From IMG/VR virus record IMGVR_UViG_3300050025_000012, positions 1 to 20,079 of that record: 20,079 nucleotides of DNA, one strand, 5' to 3'. The DNA is from a virus. Positions 12,891-20,079 of this stretch are shown piece by piece (the first letter of the stretch is position 1; each line of letters opens with the position of its first letter). The notes below the pieces were generated by a model. It was not told where the DNA came from. It was given only the letters and a program-made list of their open reading frames with translations, and did no database searches. A program made the translations under genes and the position numbers.

Positions 12891-13549
12891 ACAGCTCAAG
12901 CCAGATTTCTATTTACAATATGGCGCTTAATGCCATCGGAAATTCGCAGAACATTAACGACATCACCGAGGGCAGTCTTCAAGCGAATGTCTGTAATACT
13001 TTTTGGGATGCCGTAGTTGATCAGGTGTTGCAGGCTTTTCCCTGGGGCTTTGCTATGGAATATGCAAATTTGGCTTTGATTACATTGACCGTTCCTCGAT
13101 GGCTTTTCTGTTTCGCCTATCCGTCTGACTGTCTTCAAGCAAGGTTTGTATTGCCTCAAATGCCACAGGATATTACAGATCTTGAGTCATTGGGTTATTG
13201 CGGGGTATCGGGAGTGAATTGCGGACTACGTGAAAACCATCATATCCCATTTGCAGTTGTCTCCGATGCCGCGAATGGCCGCAATGCGATTGCAACCAAT
13301 TTGCCAGATGCCATCTTAGCTTACACCGCGAGAGTGACAACAATTCCCTTATGGAGTCCGGCGTGTGTCAATGCGGTGATGTGGCTTCTTGCTTCAAAGA
13401 TTGTCGCCCCGCTTTCAGCTAATCCGGATTTTGCGGTGACCGCAGGCAAGGCTTACGAATCGGCTCTATTGGAAGCGGGCGCTCTTCAGTTGAATGAAGG
13501 TAGGGAACATAAGGAACCAGAAAGCCGTTTTATTACGGAGAGATATTAA
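12887..13549 (+). CDS. Head-tail adaptor (tail tubular A/gp11-like)
   Basis: A 220-residue protein with the hallmark start ISIYNMALNAIGNSQNINDI, then GSLQANVCNTFWDAVVDQVL and QAFPWGFAMEYANLAL (about residues 8-64). The IYNxAL..IG...I.....S..A..C...WD...DxVL..FPWxFA pattern is characteristic of podovirus adaptor/tail tubular A proteins that attach below the portal ring. Middle and C-terminal helices include VNAVMWLLASKIVAPLSANP and AGKAYESALLEAGALQLNEG. It is coupled by ATGA to the gene before, and its stop directly abuts the GTG start of the nozzle gene. The next step in tail assembly is encoded immediately after it, which supports the assignment. Confidence 0.88.
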   Translation: MNSSSQISIYNMALNAIGNSQNINDITEGSLQANVCNTFWDAVVDQVLQAFPWGFAMEYANLALITLTVPRWLFCFAYPSDCLQARFVLPQMPQDITDLESLGYCGVSGVNCGLRENHHIPFAVVSDAANGRNAIATNLPDAILAYTARVTTIPLWSPACVNAVMWLLASKIVAPLSANPDFAVTAGKAYESALLEAGALQLNEGREHKEPESRFITERY

Positions 13550-16000
13550 GTGGCGAGTAAAAGATCAAATACTGCTCAAGGAATCCCGCAGGCCAGTTTC
13601 ACCGCGGGGGAGATTTCGCCTTTATTATACGGGCGGATTGACTTTGAGCAATATTATAAAGGGTTAAGAACCTGCAAGAATTTCATCGTAACGAAATACG
13701 GCGGGGCTGATAACCGGCCCGGCACTGAATTTGTTGCGGCATTAACAGGCAAAGTTCGGTTTATTCCTTTTCAGTTCAACGAAAGCCAGCAGTATGTCAT
13801 AGTGCTGGGCGACTACACTATGCAGGTAGTGATCAATGGCGCTCTTGCTATGAACGACTCGAATTCCGTAATAGTTGTCAATACTCCGTGGGCTGTGGCT
13901 GATTTGTTTAAGTTAAAATATATTCAATCAGCGGACGTTATCACAGTCTGCCATCCCGATTACCCGACTTATCAGATCAACAGACTATCAGAAACAAGCT
14001 GGACGATTACGCCCTTTGCGAATGTAAACGGACCTTTCAGGGATATTAACATTGATGAAAATATCCTTGTCAGTGTTAGCGACTGTGGAGTTGGTAGTGG
14101 AACAACCGTGACAGCAACGGCCGATATATTCACGGCGGATATGGTAGGTCTAGAATTTTACATCCAAGCGTCTCCTAATGTTTTAACCGCGTCTTGGGAA
14201 GTTAATAAATCGGTTTCTTATGGTGATATCGTTGTGTATGGAAATAATTATTATCAGGCAGGGGGATCAGGAGGGACTACGGGGACAATCCCCCCCACTC
14301 ATACGGAAGGTTCACAATATGACGGTTTTGAAGGTGTTCTATGGATATACCTTCATTCCGGATTTGGAATTGTCAAAATAACCGGGTTTACCAGTGCGAA
14401 AATTATTACCGGGATTGTTTTATCAACATTGCCTAACTCTTTAGTAACAAGTCTGCCGGTTGCGATAACCGAGCTGGGGCATTCCAATAATGGTTATCCG
14501 ATGGGTGTCTCTACCGCAACTGCAACATTTCCTTATGTTAATGGTCAAGCCGTAACCATTTCAGGACTTTCCGGTGCCGCAACCGAAGTAAATGGTGTAT
14601 GGCGACAAGCTGGTGTAGGTTCTAATTTCTTTTATATGGATAATTATTGGAATCAAAGCGTCGGTCTGCCCGTCACCGGGGGAGTCGTGACAAAAGGCGC
14701 TGCTTCATACCTTTGGGCTTTACCTGCATGGGGGTCAGATCAGGATTATCCCGGCACAACAACATACTTTCAGGATAGGCAGTTATTCGCAAGGACTAAT
14801 GGCCAACCGGCAACTTTCTGGGGTAGCCGCACAGATGCCTTTATTGATTTCGGTGTAGGAAATCCCGCCCTTGATGATGATGCGATTACCTATAAATTAT
14901 TGTCAGATAAAGTAAATGAGATTAAACACTTTTTAAATCTGCAATATTTATTGCTTCTGACTACCGGCGGGATATGGATGGTGCAAAGCGGGAAAAGCGG
15001 GCAAGACGTTCTTACCGGGACAGGAACGCTTGATTTAAGTTGGCAGGGGGATAATCCGGCGTGTGATGTACCGCCCCTGAAAATTAATAATTTCGGGCTT
15101 TTCGTTTCGGAATTAGGGAATGAAGTCAGAACACTTGGATATTCATTCTCTGAAAATGCCTTTGTCGGAACTGACATCACAATAATGAGTCATCATCTTT
15201 TACAATTCAATCAGATAGTTGACTGGACATATCAGAGAAATCCTTATTCCTGTATCTGGGCGGTTAGGGACGATGGCGAATTGTTGGGCTGTACATTCTT
15301 CCCAGAACAACAGATCAACGCATGGCATCACCACGACACACAGGGGACCTTTGAATCTGCCTGCTGTATCATCGAAAATAATGCCAATGTAGTTTATTTC
15401 AGCGTCAAGAGAACAATGCAGGGTCAAGATGTTTGGTGTATCGAAAGAATGATGCCGCGGCAATTTAAAGATCAGGTGGATGCTTATTTCCTTGATTGCG
15501 CTCTTACGTTTGATGGCAGACCCTCTACGCCAGCAAATCATTTCTCCGGAGCGTCTCATTTGGCAGGTATGACAGTTGTCGTCCATGCCGATGGTTTTGT
15601 TTTGCCTTCGTTCGTCATGCCGGACAATGGAGAATTTGACCTTGATAATCCGGCGCTTGTTGTTCATGTTGGTCTTGCTTACACATCTGATTTTGAAACT
15701 CTAGATATATCGTCTATGAAATCAGACATCAGAGATAAGAAGAAAAACATTAATTCGGTTTCGGTAATAGTTGACCAGTCAACGGGCTTCCTTACCGGCC
15801 CGGACGCTGATCATCTTGTCCCTTACAAACAGGCAAGACCGGCAACTTACGGGCAACCGGACGCTTTAGTAAGTGATATTATTGATATTAACATAAAGTG
15901 TGGCTGGAATAAAGAAGGACGGGTTTTTATTCGGCAGTCTCAGCCGTTGCCGTGTTCTATACTTTGTGTCATTCCGAGACTCGAATTAGGTGGGAATTAA
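13550..16000 (+). CDS. Tail nozzle protein (tail tubular B-like) with embedded sugar-binding-type modules
   Basis: An 816-residue protein starting with GTG directly after the adaptor stop; GGAG lies nine bases upstream. The opening QASFTAGEISPLLYGRIDFE, then YKGLRTCKNFIVTKYGGADN and RPGTEF is the signature of podovirus nozzle/tail tubular B proteins. Two inserted modules interrupt the propeller. Residues about 214-268 (W216, SYGDIVVYGNNYYQAGGSGG, W265) resemble a carbohydrate-binding CBM5/12-type module. Residues about 323-380 (YVNGQAVTISGLSGAATEVN) resemble the small beta module found in many tail proteins. Conserved nozzle sequence resumes at YFQDRQLFARTNGQPATFWG and DDDAITYKLLSDKVNEI. It would form the tail tip tube and the inserts may touch host glycans. 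The stop overlaps the next start (TAATG). Confidence 0.88.
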   Translation: MASKRSNTAQGIPQASFTAGEISPLLYGRIDFEQYYKGLRTCKNFIVTKYGGADNRPGTEFVAALTGKVRFIPFQFNESQQYVIVLGDYTMQVVINGALAMNDSNSVIVVNTPWAVADLFKLKYIQSADVITVCHPDYPTYQINRLSETSWTITPFANVNGPFRDINIDENILVSVSDCGVGSGTTVTATADIFTADMVGLEFYIQASPNVLTASWEVNKSVSYGDIVVYGNNYYQAGGSGGTTGTIPPTHTEGSQYDGFEGVLWIYLHSGFGIVKITGFTSAKIITGIVLSTLPNSLVTSLPVAITELGHSNNGYPMGVSTATATFPYVNGQAVTISGLSGAATEVNGVWRQAGVGSNFFYMDNYWNQSVGLPVTGGVVTKGAASYLWALPAWGSDQDYPGTTTYFQDRQLFARTNGQPATFWGSRTDAFIDFGVGNPALDDDAITYKLLSDKVNEIKHFLNLQYLLLLTTGGIWMVQSGKSGQDVLTGTGTLDLSWQGDNPACDVPPLKINNFGLFVSELGNEVRTLGYSFSENAFVGTDITIMSHHLLQFNQIVDWTYQRNPYSCIWAVRDDGELLGCTFFPEQQINAWHHHDTQGTFESACCIIENNANVVYFSVKRTMQGQDVWCIERMMPRQFKDQVDAYFLDCALTFDGRPSTPANHFSGASHLAGMTVVVHADGFVLPSFVMPDNGEFDLDNPALVVHVGLAYTSDFETLDISSMKSDIRDKKKNINSVSVIVDQSTGFLTGPDADHLVPYKQARPATYGQPDALVSDIIDINIKCGWNKEGRVFIRQSQPLPCSILCVIPRLELGGN

Positions 16001-16452
16001 TGGAAGTTAAAATTTTAAAAGCTAAGGCCGCACATATAAAATATATTGCAGATCACGTGCGGGATGCAGATCGTCAAGAGATGCTTGATTATAATATGAT
16101 GACTCCGATGGAATCAATTCAATTATCCCTCTGGAACTCGCAGGGCGAGGCGTGGACGGGACTTGTTGACGGGGTGCCGGTGACTATGTTCGGAGTGGCT
16201 AAACCTGACTGGATATGGTTGGTAGGCACAAAAGACATACATAAATACGAAACCATGTTCCTGATTAAAAGCCGGAAGATATTAAAGAAACTGATAGAGA
16301 AACATCCAATGCTTGAGAATTACGTTGAGGCAAAGAATACACGTTCAGTTGAATGGTTGAAATGGCTTGGGTTTGAATTTGGAGATCCCGAACCTATGGG
16401 CGCACATAATGAATTATTTATACCATTTTGGATTACAGGAGAAAGCAAATGA
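16000..16452 (+). CDS. GNAT-fold protein, T7 gp13-like
   Basis: The start at 16000 (150 residues) is preferred to an in-frame ATG at 15952 because it forms a TAATG overlap with the nozzle stop and lies behind GGTGGG. The sequence shows a GNAT-like course: a first strand VKILKAKAAHIKYIADHVRD, LVDGVPVTMFGVAK (55-68) as the central strands, and a C-terminal VEAKNTRSVEWLKWLGFEFG (109-128), which resembles the acetyl-CoA-binding end of acetyltransferases. T7 gp13 and relatives share this layout and are needed for virion assembly. Whether the acetyl-CoA loop is functional is unclear; no good Q/RxxGxG/A motif is seen. It is coupled by ATGA to the ATP-grasp gene. Confidence 0.78.
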   Translation: MEVKILKAKAAHIKYIADHVRDADRQEMLDYNMMTPMESIQLSLWNSQGEAWTGLVDGVPVTMFGVAKPDWIWLVGTKDIHKYETMFLIKSRKILKKLIEKHPMLENYVEAKNTRSVEWLKWLGFEFGDPEPMGAHNELFIPFWITGESK

Positions 16453-17822
16453 TTAAGACTCCGTATGGTTATATTTTACCGGCGAACAAGAAAGCAGTTC
16501 CTACGATATTGAAAGGTGACGACCTGTCCAAAAAGAAAGCTCTTGTTTATGGATACGGTATCTTTGACGTATTTCTTGCTCAAACTTTGGCGCAGGATTT
16601 CGGAGAGGTCTTTTTATTCGTTCCGTGGATGGGGCCGTGGCCGACACCTGATTATCAAAACATAGGCAAGGGCGTACCAGGCATAACGAGAGTTGAAAGC
16701 TACGAGGACACGAAGGCCATTGTTAAGGAAAACAAGGGGACGTTTTTTTTCTTCGATGTTGGCGACGCTGATAAGCAATGGGAATTGAGACAGGAAGGAT
16801 GTGCGGTTTTTGGCGCGGGCGGGATAAGAAACAGCGAAGGAAGATACCCTGCTCAAGACTTGGAATTTGACCGGTCATTCTTTAAGGATACTTTAAAAGG
16901 CGTCGGCCTTCCCTTTGCGCCTTACCGGATAGTTTACGGCATAGATAGTCTTTCTTCAATTCTTAGAAAAGAAGATGACTTGTGGGTAAAGATGGACGTT
17001 ACTATCAGGGGGGTCAAGGAAACCTTCCATCATATTGACTGGAAAAGTTCAATAAATGAAATTGACGAACTGGCTCATAAGCTGGGATTTTACCGTGATG
17101 TTGCAGAGTTCATGGTTGAAGTTCCTGTTGAAAAGGAAGGCGTGGAAATCGGTGATGATTCTATGCGGTTGCACGGGGAATCTTTTGAAAATTCTCTTTA
17201 TGGCATCGAGGTAAAAGGCGACGGGTATTCCTGCAAGGTTATGCCGAGTGATAAACTTCCCGTTCCAATTCAAATAGTCAACAAGGCAATGCTCCCTATT
17301 TATCGGAAATACGATATTAACGGTGCTATATCTACCGAGAACCGCTGGGGAAAAGAAAAAAAGGCTTATTACATTGACGCTTGTATGAGAATGGGGAATC
17401 CACCGGCCGCTTGTATTTCAGAAATCAGAAAAAACTTTTCGAAGGTATGTGACGGAATCGCAAACGGAATAAAAGTTAAAGAGGAATTAAACGCGAAGTA
17501 TGCCGCAGAGTTGAGCGTGGAAGCGCAGAATGCGGACTGCGAATCAATCCCGATGGAGATTGATGAAAAGGATTTTCATTCGATCAAAATTCGGAGAGCG
17601 TGTAAAATCGGAGATCAGTATTATAATATTCCTTTTCATGATAAAGTAAGCACGGTTGTCAAGGCGGTGGGTCTGGGAGATACTTTAGAGGAAGCTCAAG
17701 GTCGGTGCATGGAAGCCGCAGAGAACTTCAAGTGCAAGGGGAAGACGTTTAACAAAAACACCTTTGAAGAGCTTAACGAAATAACTGACCGGTCAGTCAG
17801 TTTGGGAATAGCGAGATTATGA
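16449..17822 (+). CDS. ATP-grasp enzyme of PurD/carbamoyl-phosphate-synthase type in a virion operon
   Basis: The start at 16449 (457 residues) has GGAG seven bases upstream and an ATGA overlap with the previous gene; an in-frame ATG at 16428 lies inside that gene. The layout is that of an ATP-grasp ligase. KKKALVYGYGIFDVFLAQTL (28-47) is a Rossmann-like N-domain and CAVFGAGG (118-125) follows. Further on are FKDTLKGVGLPFAPYRIVYG (145-164) and LWVKMDVTIRGVKETFHH (178-195). FMVEVPVEKEGVEIGDD (221-237) covers the nucleotide-binding hinge, and STENRWG and YYIDACMRMGNPP (295-319) carry acidic and basic ligand residues. Such enzymes join a carboxylate to an amine or similar group using ATP. Related phage proteins exist near structural genes but their substrate is unknown to me. 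GNAT-like genes flank it on both sides. Confidence 0.72.
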   Translation: MIKTPYGYILPANKKAVPTILKGDDLSKKKALVYGYGIFDVFLAQTLAQDFGEVFLFVPWMGPWPTPDYQNIGKGVPGITRVESYEDTKAIVKENKGTFFFFDVGDADKQWELRQEGCAVFGAGGIRNSEGRYPAQDLEFDRSFFKDTLKGVGLPFAPYRIVYGIDSLSSILRKEDDLWVKMDVTIRGVKETFHHIDWKSSINEIDELAHKLGFYRDVAEFMVEVPVEKEGVEIGDDSMRLHGESFENSLYGIEVKGDGYSCKVMPSDKLPVPIQIVNKAMLPIYRKYDINGAISTENRWGKEKKAYYIDACMRMGNPPAACISEIRKNFSKVCDGIANGIKVKEELNAKYAAELSVEAQNADCESIPMEIDEKDFHSIKIRRACKIGDQYYNIPFHDKVSTVVKAVGLGDTLEEAQGRCMEAAENFKCKGKTFNKNTFEELNEITDRSVSLGIARL

Positions 17823-18160
17823 TATTAAAATGCAACAGAACTTTTGACGGTTTTGAGATTAACGCTTGCGAGGGCGAAAAAACGGCGGCGTCCCTAACAA
17901 TACAGATAGATCGTCCGTATGTGATGGTTCATAATACAGTAAATCTATGGACTCCGAGGGCATGGAGGTTTTACAAAGAAGGGTTTGATTTACTGAAAAA
18001 GGACATGAAAGACGCAGGATATAAATTTATTATCACCACCGGCAAATATGATAATGATTTGCCCAAAAAACAAAAATACTGGCGGATGATGGGTTTAGAT
18101 ATTTTCACAGATATGAATTATCAAGGGGAAAAAATAAGAGCCGCCGGATTGGAGTTGTAA
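17819..18160 (+). CDS. Second small GNAT/gp13-like protein
   Basis: A 113-residue protein coupled by ATGA to the ATP-grasp gene. It has PYVMVHNTVNLWTPRAWRFY, then FDLLKKDMKDAGYKFIITTG and QKYWRMMGLDIFTD. The helix, strand and final W..MG...F pattern resembles the C-terminal half of a GNAT fold and the end of the first GNAT-like protein (EWLKWLGFEF). The N-terminal acetyl-CoA-binding part is short, so this may be a non-catalytic relative or a partial fold. Similarity between the two small proteins is by eye and weak. It ends just before the ejection protein gene. Confidence 0.55.
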   Translation: MILKCNRTFDGFEINACEGEKTAASLTIQIDRPYVMVHNTVNLWTPRAWRFYKEGFDLLKKDMKDAGYKFIITTGKYDNDLPKKQKYWRMMGLDIFTDMNYQGEKIRAAGLEL

Positions 18161-18161
18161 T

Positions 18162-18674
18162 ATGGTAGCAGTAGCAGGATTAGTTATCGCGGCAGTTGGC
18201 GCGGCAGTGGCGGGAGCTTCCGCAATTCAGCAAGGACAGAACGCCAGAACGCAGGCGAACATGACGGCAGATGCCCAGAAGAACACCGCTGTTAGTGTTG
18301 AGAATCAAGCGGCAGCAGTTGCCTCAAACGAGAAAATGAAAGCCAGAAGGATTGAAGCCTCTCAAGTGGCCGCCGCTGGCGCCGGTGGAGTAAGCCCTTC
18401 AACCGGTACGCCGTTGACTATCGAAACCCAGACCGCAGAATTCGGCGAACTGAACAGTTTACAGATAATAAACAATGCTCAAAGGACGGCATGGGGATAT
18501 AATACAGAGGCGAATATAACGCAGTTCGGCGGAGAGCAGAAACAAGACGCGAGTTATCTTCAAGCCGGTGGCAGTTTGTTGGGTGGTGCGTCAAGCGCAT
18601 CTTTTGGATATGCGGGAGCCGGAAAGGGTGGTGTGTCAAGCGCATCTGTTGGATATGCGGGAGCCGGAAAATGA
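18162..18674 (+). CDS. Internal virion/ejection protein, T7 gp14-like
   Basis: A 170-residue protein with a hydrophobic Ala/Gly/Val N-terminus, VAVAGLVIAAVGAAVAGASA (residues 2-21), which could insert in a membrane. A helical, glutamine/alanine-rich body follows, with EKMKARRIEASQVAAAGAGG, VSPSTGTPL, and LNSLQIINNAQRTAWGYNTE then AN (about 58-118). The order of hydrophobic start, AGAAG-type turn and A.GY..EA repeat is typical of gp14-like proteins that leave the capsid with the DNA and cross the host envelope. The C-terminus is a two-copy 15-residue repeat (18582-18671). ATGA couples it to the large internal protein gene. The ribosome site is GGAG in GGATTGGAGTTGTAAT. Confidence 0.8.
   Translation: MVAVAGLVIAAVGAAVAGASAIQQGQNARTQANMTADAQKNTAVSVENQAAAVASNEKMKARRIEASQVAAAGAGGVSPSTGTPLTIETQTAEFGELNSLQIINNAQRTAWGYNTEANITQFGGEQKQDASYLQAGGSLLGGASSASFGYAGAGKGGVSSASVGYAGAGK
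18582..18671 (+). repeat. Tandem duplication, 2 x 45 bp, at the end of the ejection protein gene
   Basis: Unit 1 (18582-18626) and unit 2 (18627-18671) differ at only three of 45 bases. Each encodes GG(A/V)SSAS(F/V)GYAGAGK, and unit 2 ends directly at the stop codon. Two of the differences change amino acids (A/V, F/V); the third (AAG/AAA) is silent. The high identity indicates a recent duplication. Confidence 0.95.
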
Positions 18675-20079
18675 TACTTCCTCAATACACTGAAAGGGTA
18701 GAACCCAACACACAGGCCGCGCCTAACTTCCAGACGGGCAGCCCGGTTGCTCAGGCAGGCGAACAACTAGGCCGACAGATTGAAGGTGTTGGCGGGCAAA
18801 TGCAGGAGTTCGCACATCAGGAAAAAGTTAAGGCCAATACAACGGTTGTCCGGGATGTCTATGTTAACTTCTCAAAAGAAATAATTGATCTTGAGTCCGA
18901 TGGATTAAGAAAAAAAGGTAAAGACGCTTTAGACCTCGAACCTTACGGCCAAAAGTTTACGGAAATAATCGGCAAATATAAAGGTCAGTTGAAAAACGCT
19001 GATCAGATTCGGATGTTTGAAAATCAAACAAAGATGGAAGAAATAAGGTTTTACACTTCCTTACATCGTCATGCAGCGGTTGAAGGCGATAACCTAAACA
19101 AAGACAATGCCAAAGCTCAAACGGAAATGGATGAACAGAAATTATCCCTAGGCTATCAAGACCCCGCGAATTACGACACAAAGAACCCTCTCAGCCTCAT
19201 GAGTAAGTTTTTAGTATCAGTCCATGAGCAATTAAAATCGAATGGTGTTCCGGAAGACAGCCCCGAATACAAGGAAGAAATGTTTAACGCAAACTCTAAG
19301 GCTTTCACCGATAGAGCCAAGTTGATGAGGGCTGACAACCCGTCAGAAGCCCTTAAATTTGTAACTGAACATAAATCAGAGATAGCCACTAAGGATTATG
19401 AATCTTTGGAGAAATCTCTTAAACATGGAAGCGAAGAAAAACAAGGTTTGGATGCTTCTTTTTCATATTTGTCAGATATTGCCAATGGAAAGAAAACTGA
19501 GACAGAAATCACCAAAGAACTGCATGATAAATTTATTGATAATCCGGGCGCATTTAAAGTTGCACAGGCGGAAGTAAATCATCTGTTTGCCCAGAACCAC
19601 GCCGATCAGGTAAACGCGGCGGCAGGAGTTGGCACGAAGATTGAAGCCGCTATTGGCAAGGCTGTGGGGAATGGGCAAGGCGTTTCTCTTAAACTTTTAA
19701 AGAGTATTCCCGAATATAACGATCTTGAAAAACTGGCGGCAAGTGGAAATAAATCCGCCGAAACCGAATTGGACAAAATGAAATCCTATGTCTCAAAGAC
19801 AGAACACATGCAGAAACAAGAGCGCAAAGCGGATGCATCCGAAGCCAAAAGGCAACAGGTAATCGACAGACAGAACTTCATGCTGGATATTTCCGATCCT
19901 CAAACTTTGCGCACCATGACGGAAACGCAGATCAGGGAAGCGGGAAGGGAGCACGGATTGAGATACGCTCAAATCAATCAGCTTGTAGCTGAGAGAAAGA
20001 AAAACATTACCGATTCCCAAAATCTAAAGATGATGCACCATGAATATATTCAAAACAGTTTTATTAATTCGATTATGGA
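18671..20079 (+). CDS. Large internal virion protein, N-terminal part (runs off window)
   Basis: The ATG at 18671 overlaps the previous stop (ATGA), and the frame stays open for 469 codons to the right edge. It starts MILPQYTERVEPNTQAAPNF, then VAQAGEQLGRQIEGVGGQMQ and EFAHQEKVKANTTVVRDVY. The rest is mostly long, charged helices rich in Lys, Glu, Gln and Ala (for example KTEHMQKQERKADASEAKRQ). This is the usual N-terminal design of the large podovirus internal core proteins (gp15/gp16-like or transglycosylase-bearing). They form a coiled inner core and are ejected with the DNA. No lytic transglycosylase motif lies in the visible part, but such a domain could follow. The product is incomplete only because of the window edge. 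Confidence 0.8.
   Translation, partial: MILPQYTERVEPNTQAAPNFQTGSPVAQAGEQLGRQIEGVGGQMQEFAHQEKVKANTTVVRDVYVNFSKEIIDLESDGLRKKGKDALDLEPYGQKFTEIIGKYKGQLKNADQIRMFENQTKMEEIRFYTSLHRHAAVEGDNLNKDNAKAQTEMDEQKLSLGYQDPANYDTKNPLSLMSKFLVSVHEQLKSNGVPEDSPEYKEEMFNANSKAFTDRAKLMRADNPSEALKFVTEHKSEIATKDYESLEKSLKHGSEEKQGLDASFSYLSDIANGKKTETEITKELHDKFIDNPGAFKVAQAEVNHLFAQNHADQVNAAAGVGTKIEAAIGKAVGNGQGVSLKLLKSIPEYNDLEKLAASGNKSAETELDKMKSYVSKTEHMQKQERKADASEAKRQQVIDRQNFMLDISDPQTLRTMTETQIREAGREHGLRYAQINQLVAERKKNITDSQNLKMMHHEYIQNSFINSIM

Noticed and set aside
15200-15667. 155-codon minus-strand frame inside the nozzle gene
   Set aside because: Antisense to conserved nozzle sequence, Cys/Arg-rich, no ribosome site in context.
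9140-20079. Diversity-generating retroelement signals (template/variable repeats, reverse transcriptase)
   Set aside because: No reverse transcriptase motif and no pair of long repeats with adenine-biased differences. The only close repeat, at 18582-18671, is a simple tandem duplication with C/T, T/G and G/A changes.
1-20079. tRNA genes, CRISPR arrays, insertion sequences, attachment sites
   Set aside because: No cloverleaf, spaced repeat array, transposase or terminal inverted repeats recognised by eye on either strand. A tRNA scan would be needed to exclude weak cases.

Overview
The window is part of the genome of a short-tailed, tailed bacteriophage (podovirus), free or integrated. Its gene order and protein motifs point to the group around Bordetella phage BPP-1 and, more distantly, T7-like phages. 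Apart from a partial leftward gene at the left edge, every convincing gene is on the + strand. Most neighbours are coupled by ATGA, TAATG or short overlaps, which is typical of phage operons. The host cannot be named from the sequence. Many Shine-Dalgarno sites are good, and late genes are roughly 45 to 50 percent GC in the rows I counted by hand. No integrase, lysis gene, tRNA, CRISPR array, insertion sequence or reverse transcriptase is visible.

Left region (1-516): a divergent control region separates the partial leftward gene from a small Cro/cI-type helix-turn-helix gene. The rightward promoter sits so close to the start codon that the mRNA is probably leaderless, and two related palindromes lie on the promoters. 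Early region (517-2845): a small Cys-containing protein, a RusA-type Holliday-junction resolvase, a GIY-YIG-like protein, a replisome-organizer-like initiator and a probable helicase-loader-type protein. A segment from about 1177 to 2040 is much richer in A+T (about 29 percent GC by hand count, against about 45 percent just after it). It is preceded by an 8-codon stub that looks like the start of a replaced initiator gene. It also carries frame-independent DNA repeats followed by an A+T-rich tract, which I read as a candidate intragenic replication origin.

Packaging and head region (2846-9966): a candidate late promoter, small and large terminase, three small proteins, a terminator-like hairpin that touches the portal start codon, portal, Bbp19-like protein, scaffold-like protein, major capsid protein and a Bbp16-like capsid decoration (cement) protein.

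Glycosyl cassette (10018-12890): a second hairpin, then a Rossmann-like sugar/nucleotide-type protein, a DDD-containing glycosyltransferase-like protein and a large protein with two glycosyltransferase-like domains. The last carries a C-terminal domain that is probably also made separately from an internal start. This cassette interrupts the usual head-to-tail gene order and is A+T rich.

Tail and ejection region (12887-20079): head-tail adaptor, a long nozzle-type tail protein with sugar-binding-like insertions, and a GNAT/T7 gp13-like protein, an ATP-grasp enzyme and a second small GNAT-like protein in tight coupling. These are followed by a gp14-like ejection protein ending in a fresh 45-bp tandem duplication, and the start of a large coiled internal virion protein that runs off the window.

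The points most worth following are the origin-plus-initiator swap, the GNAT/ATP-grasp/GNAT virion cassette, the portal hairpin and the nested gene at the end of the glycosyltransferase.
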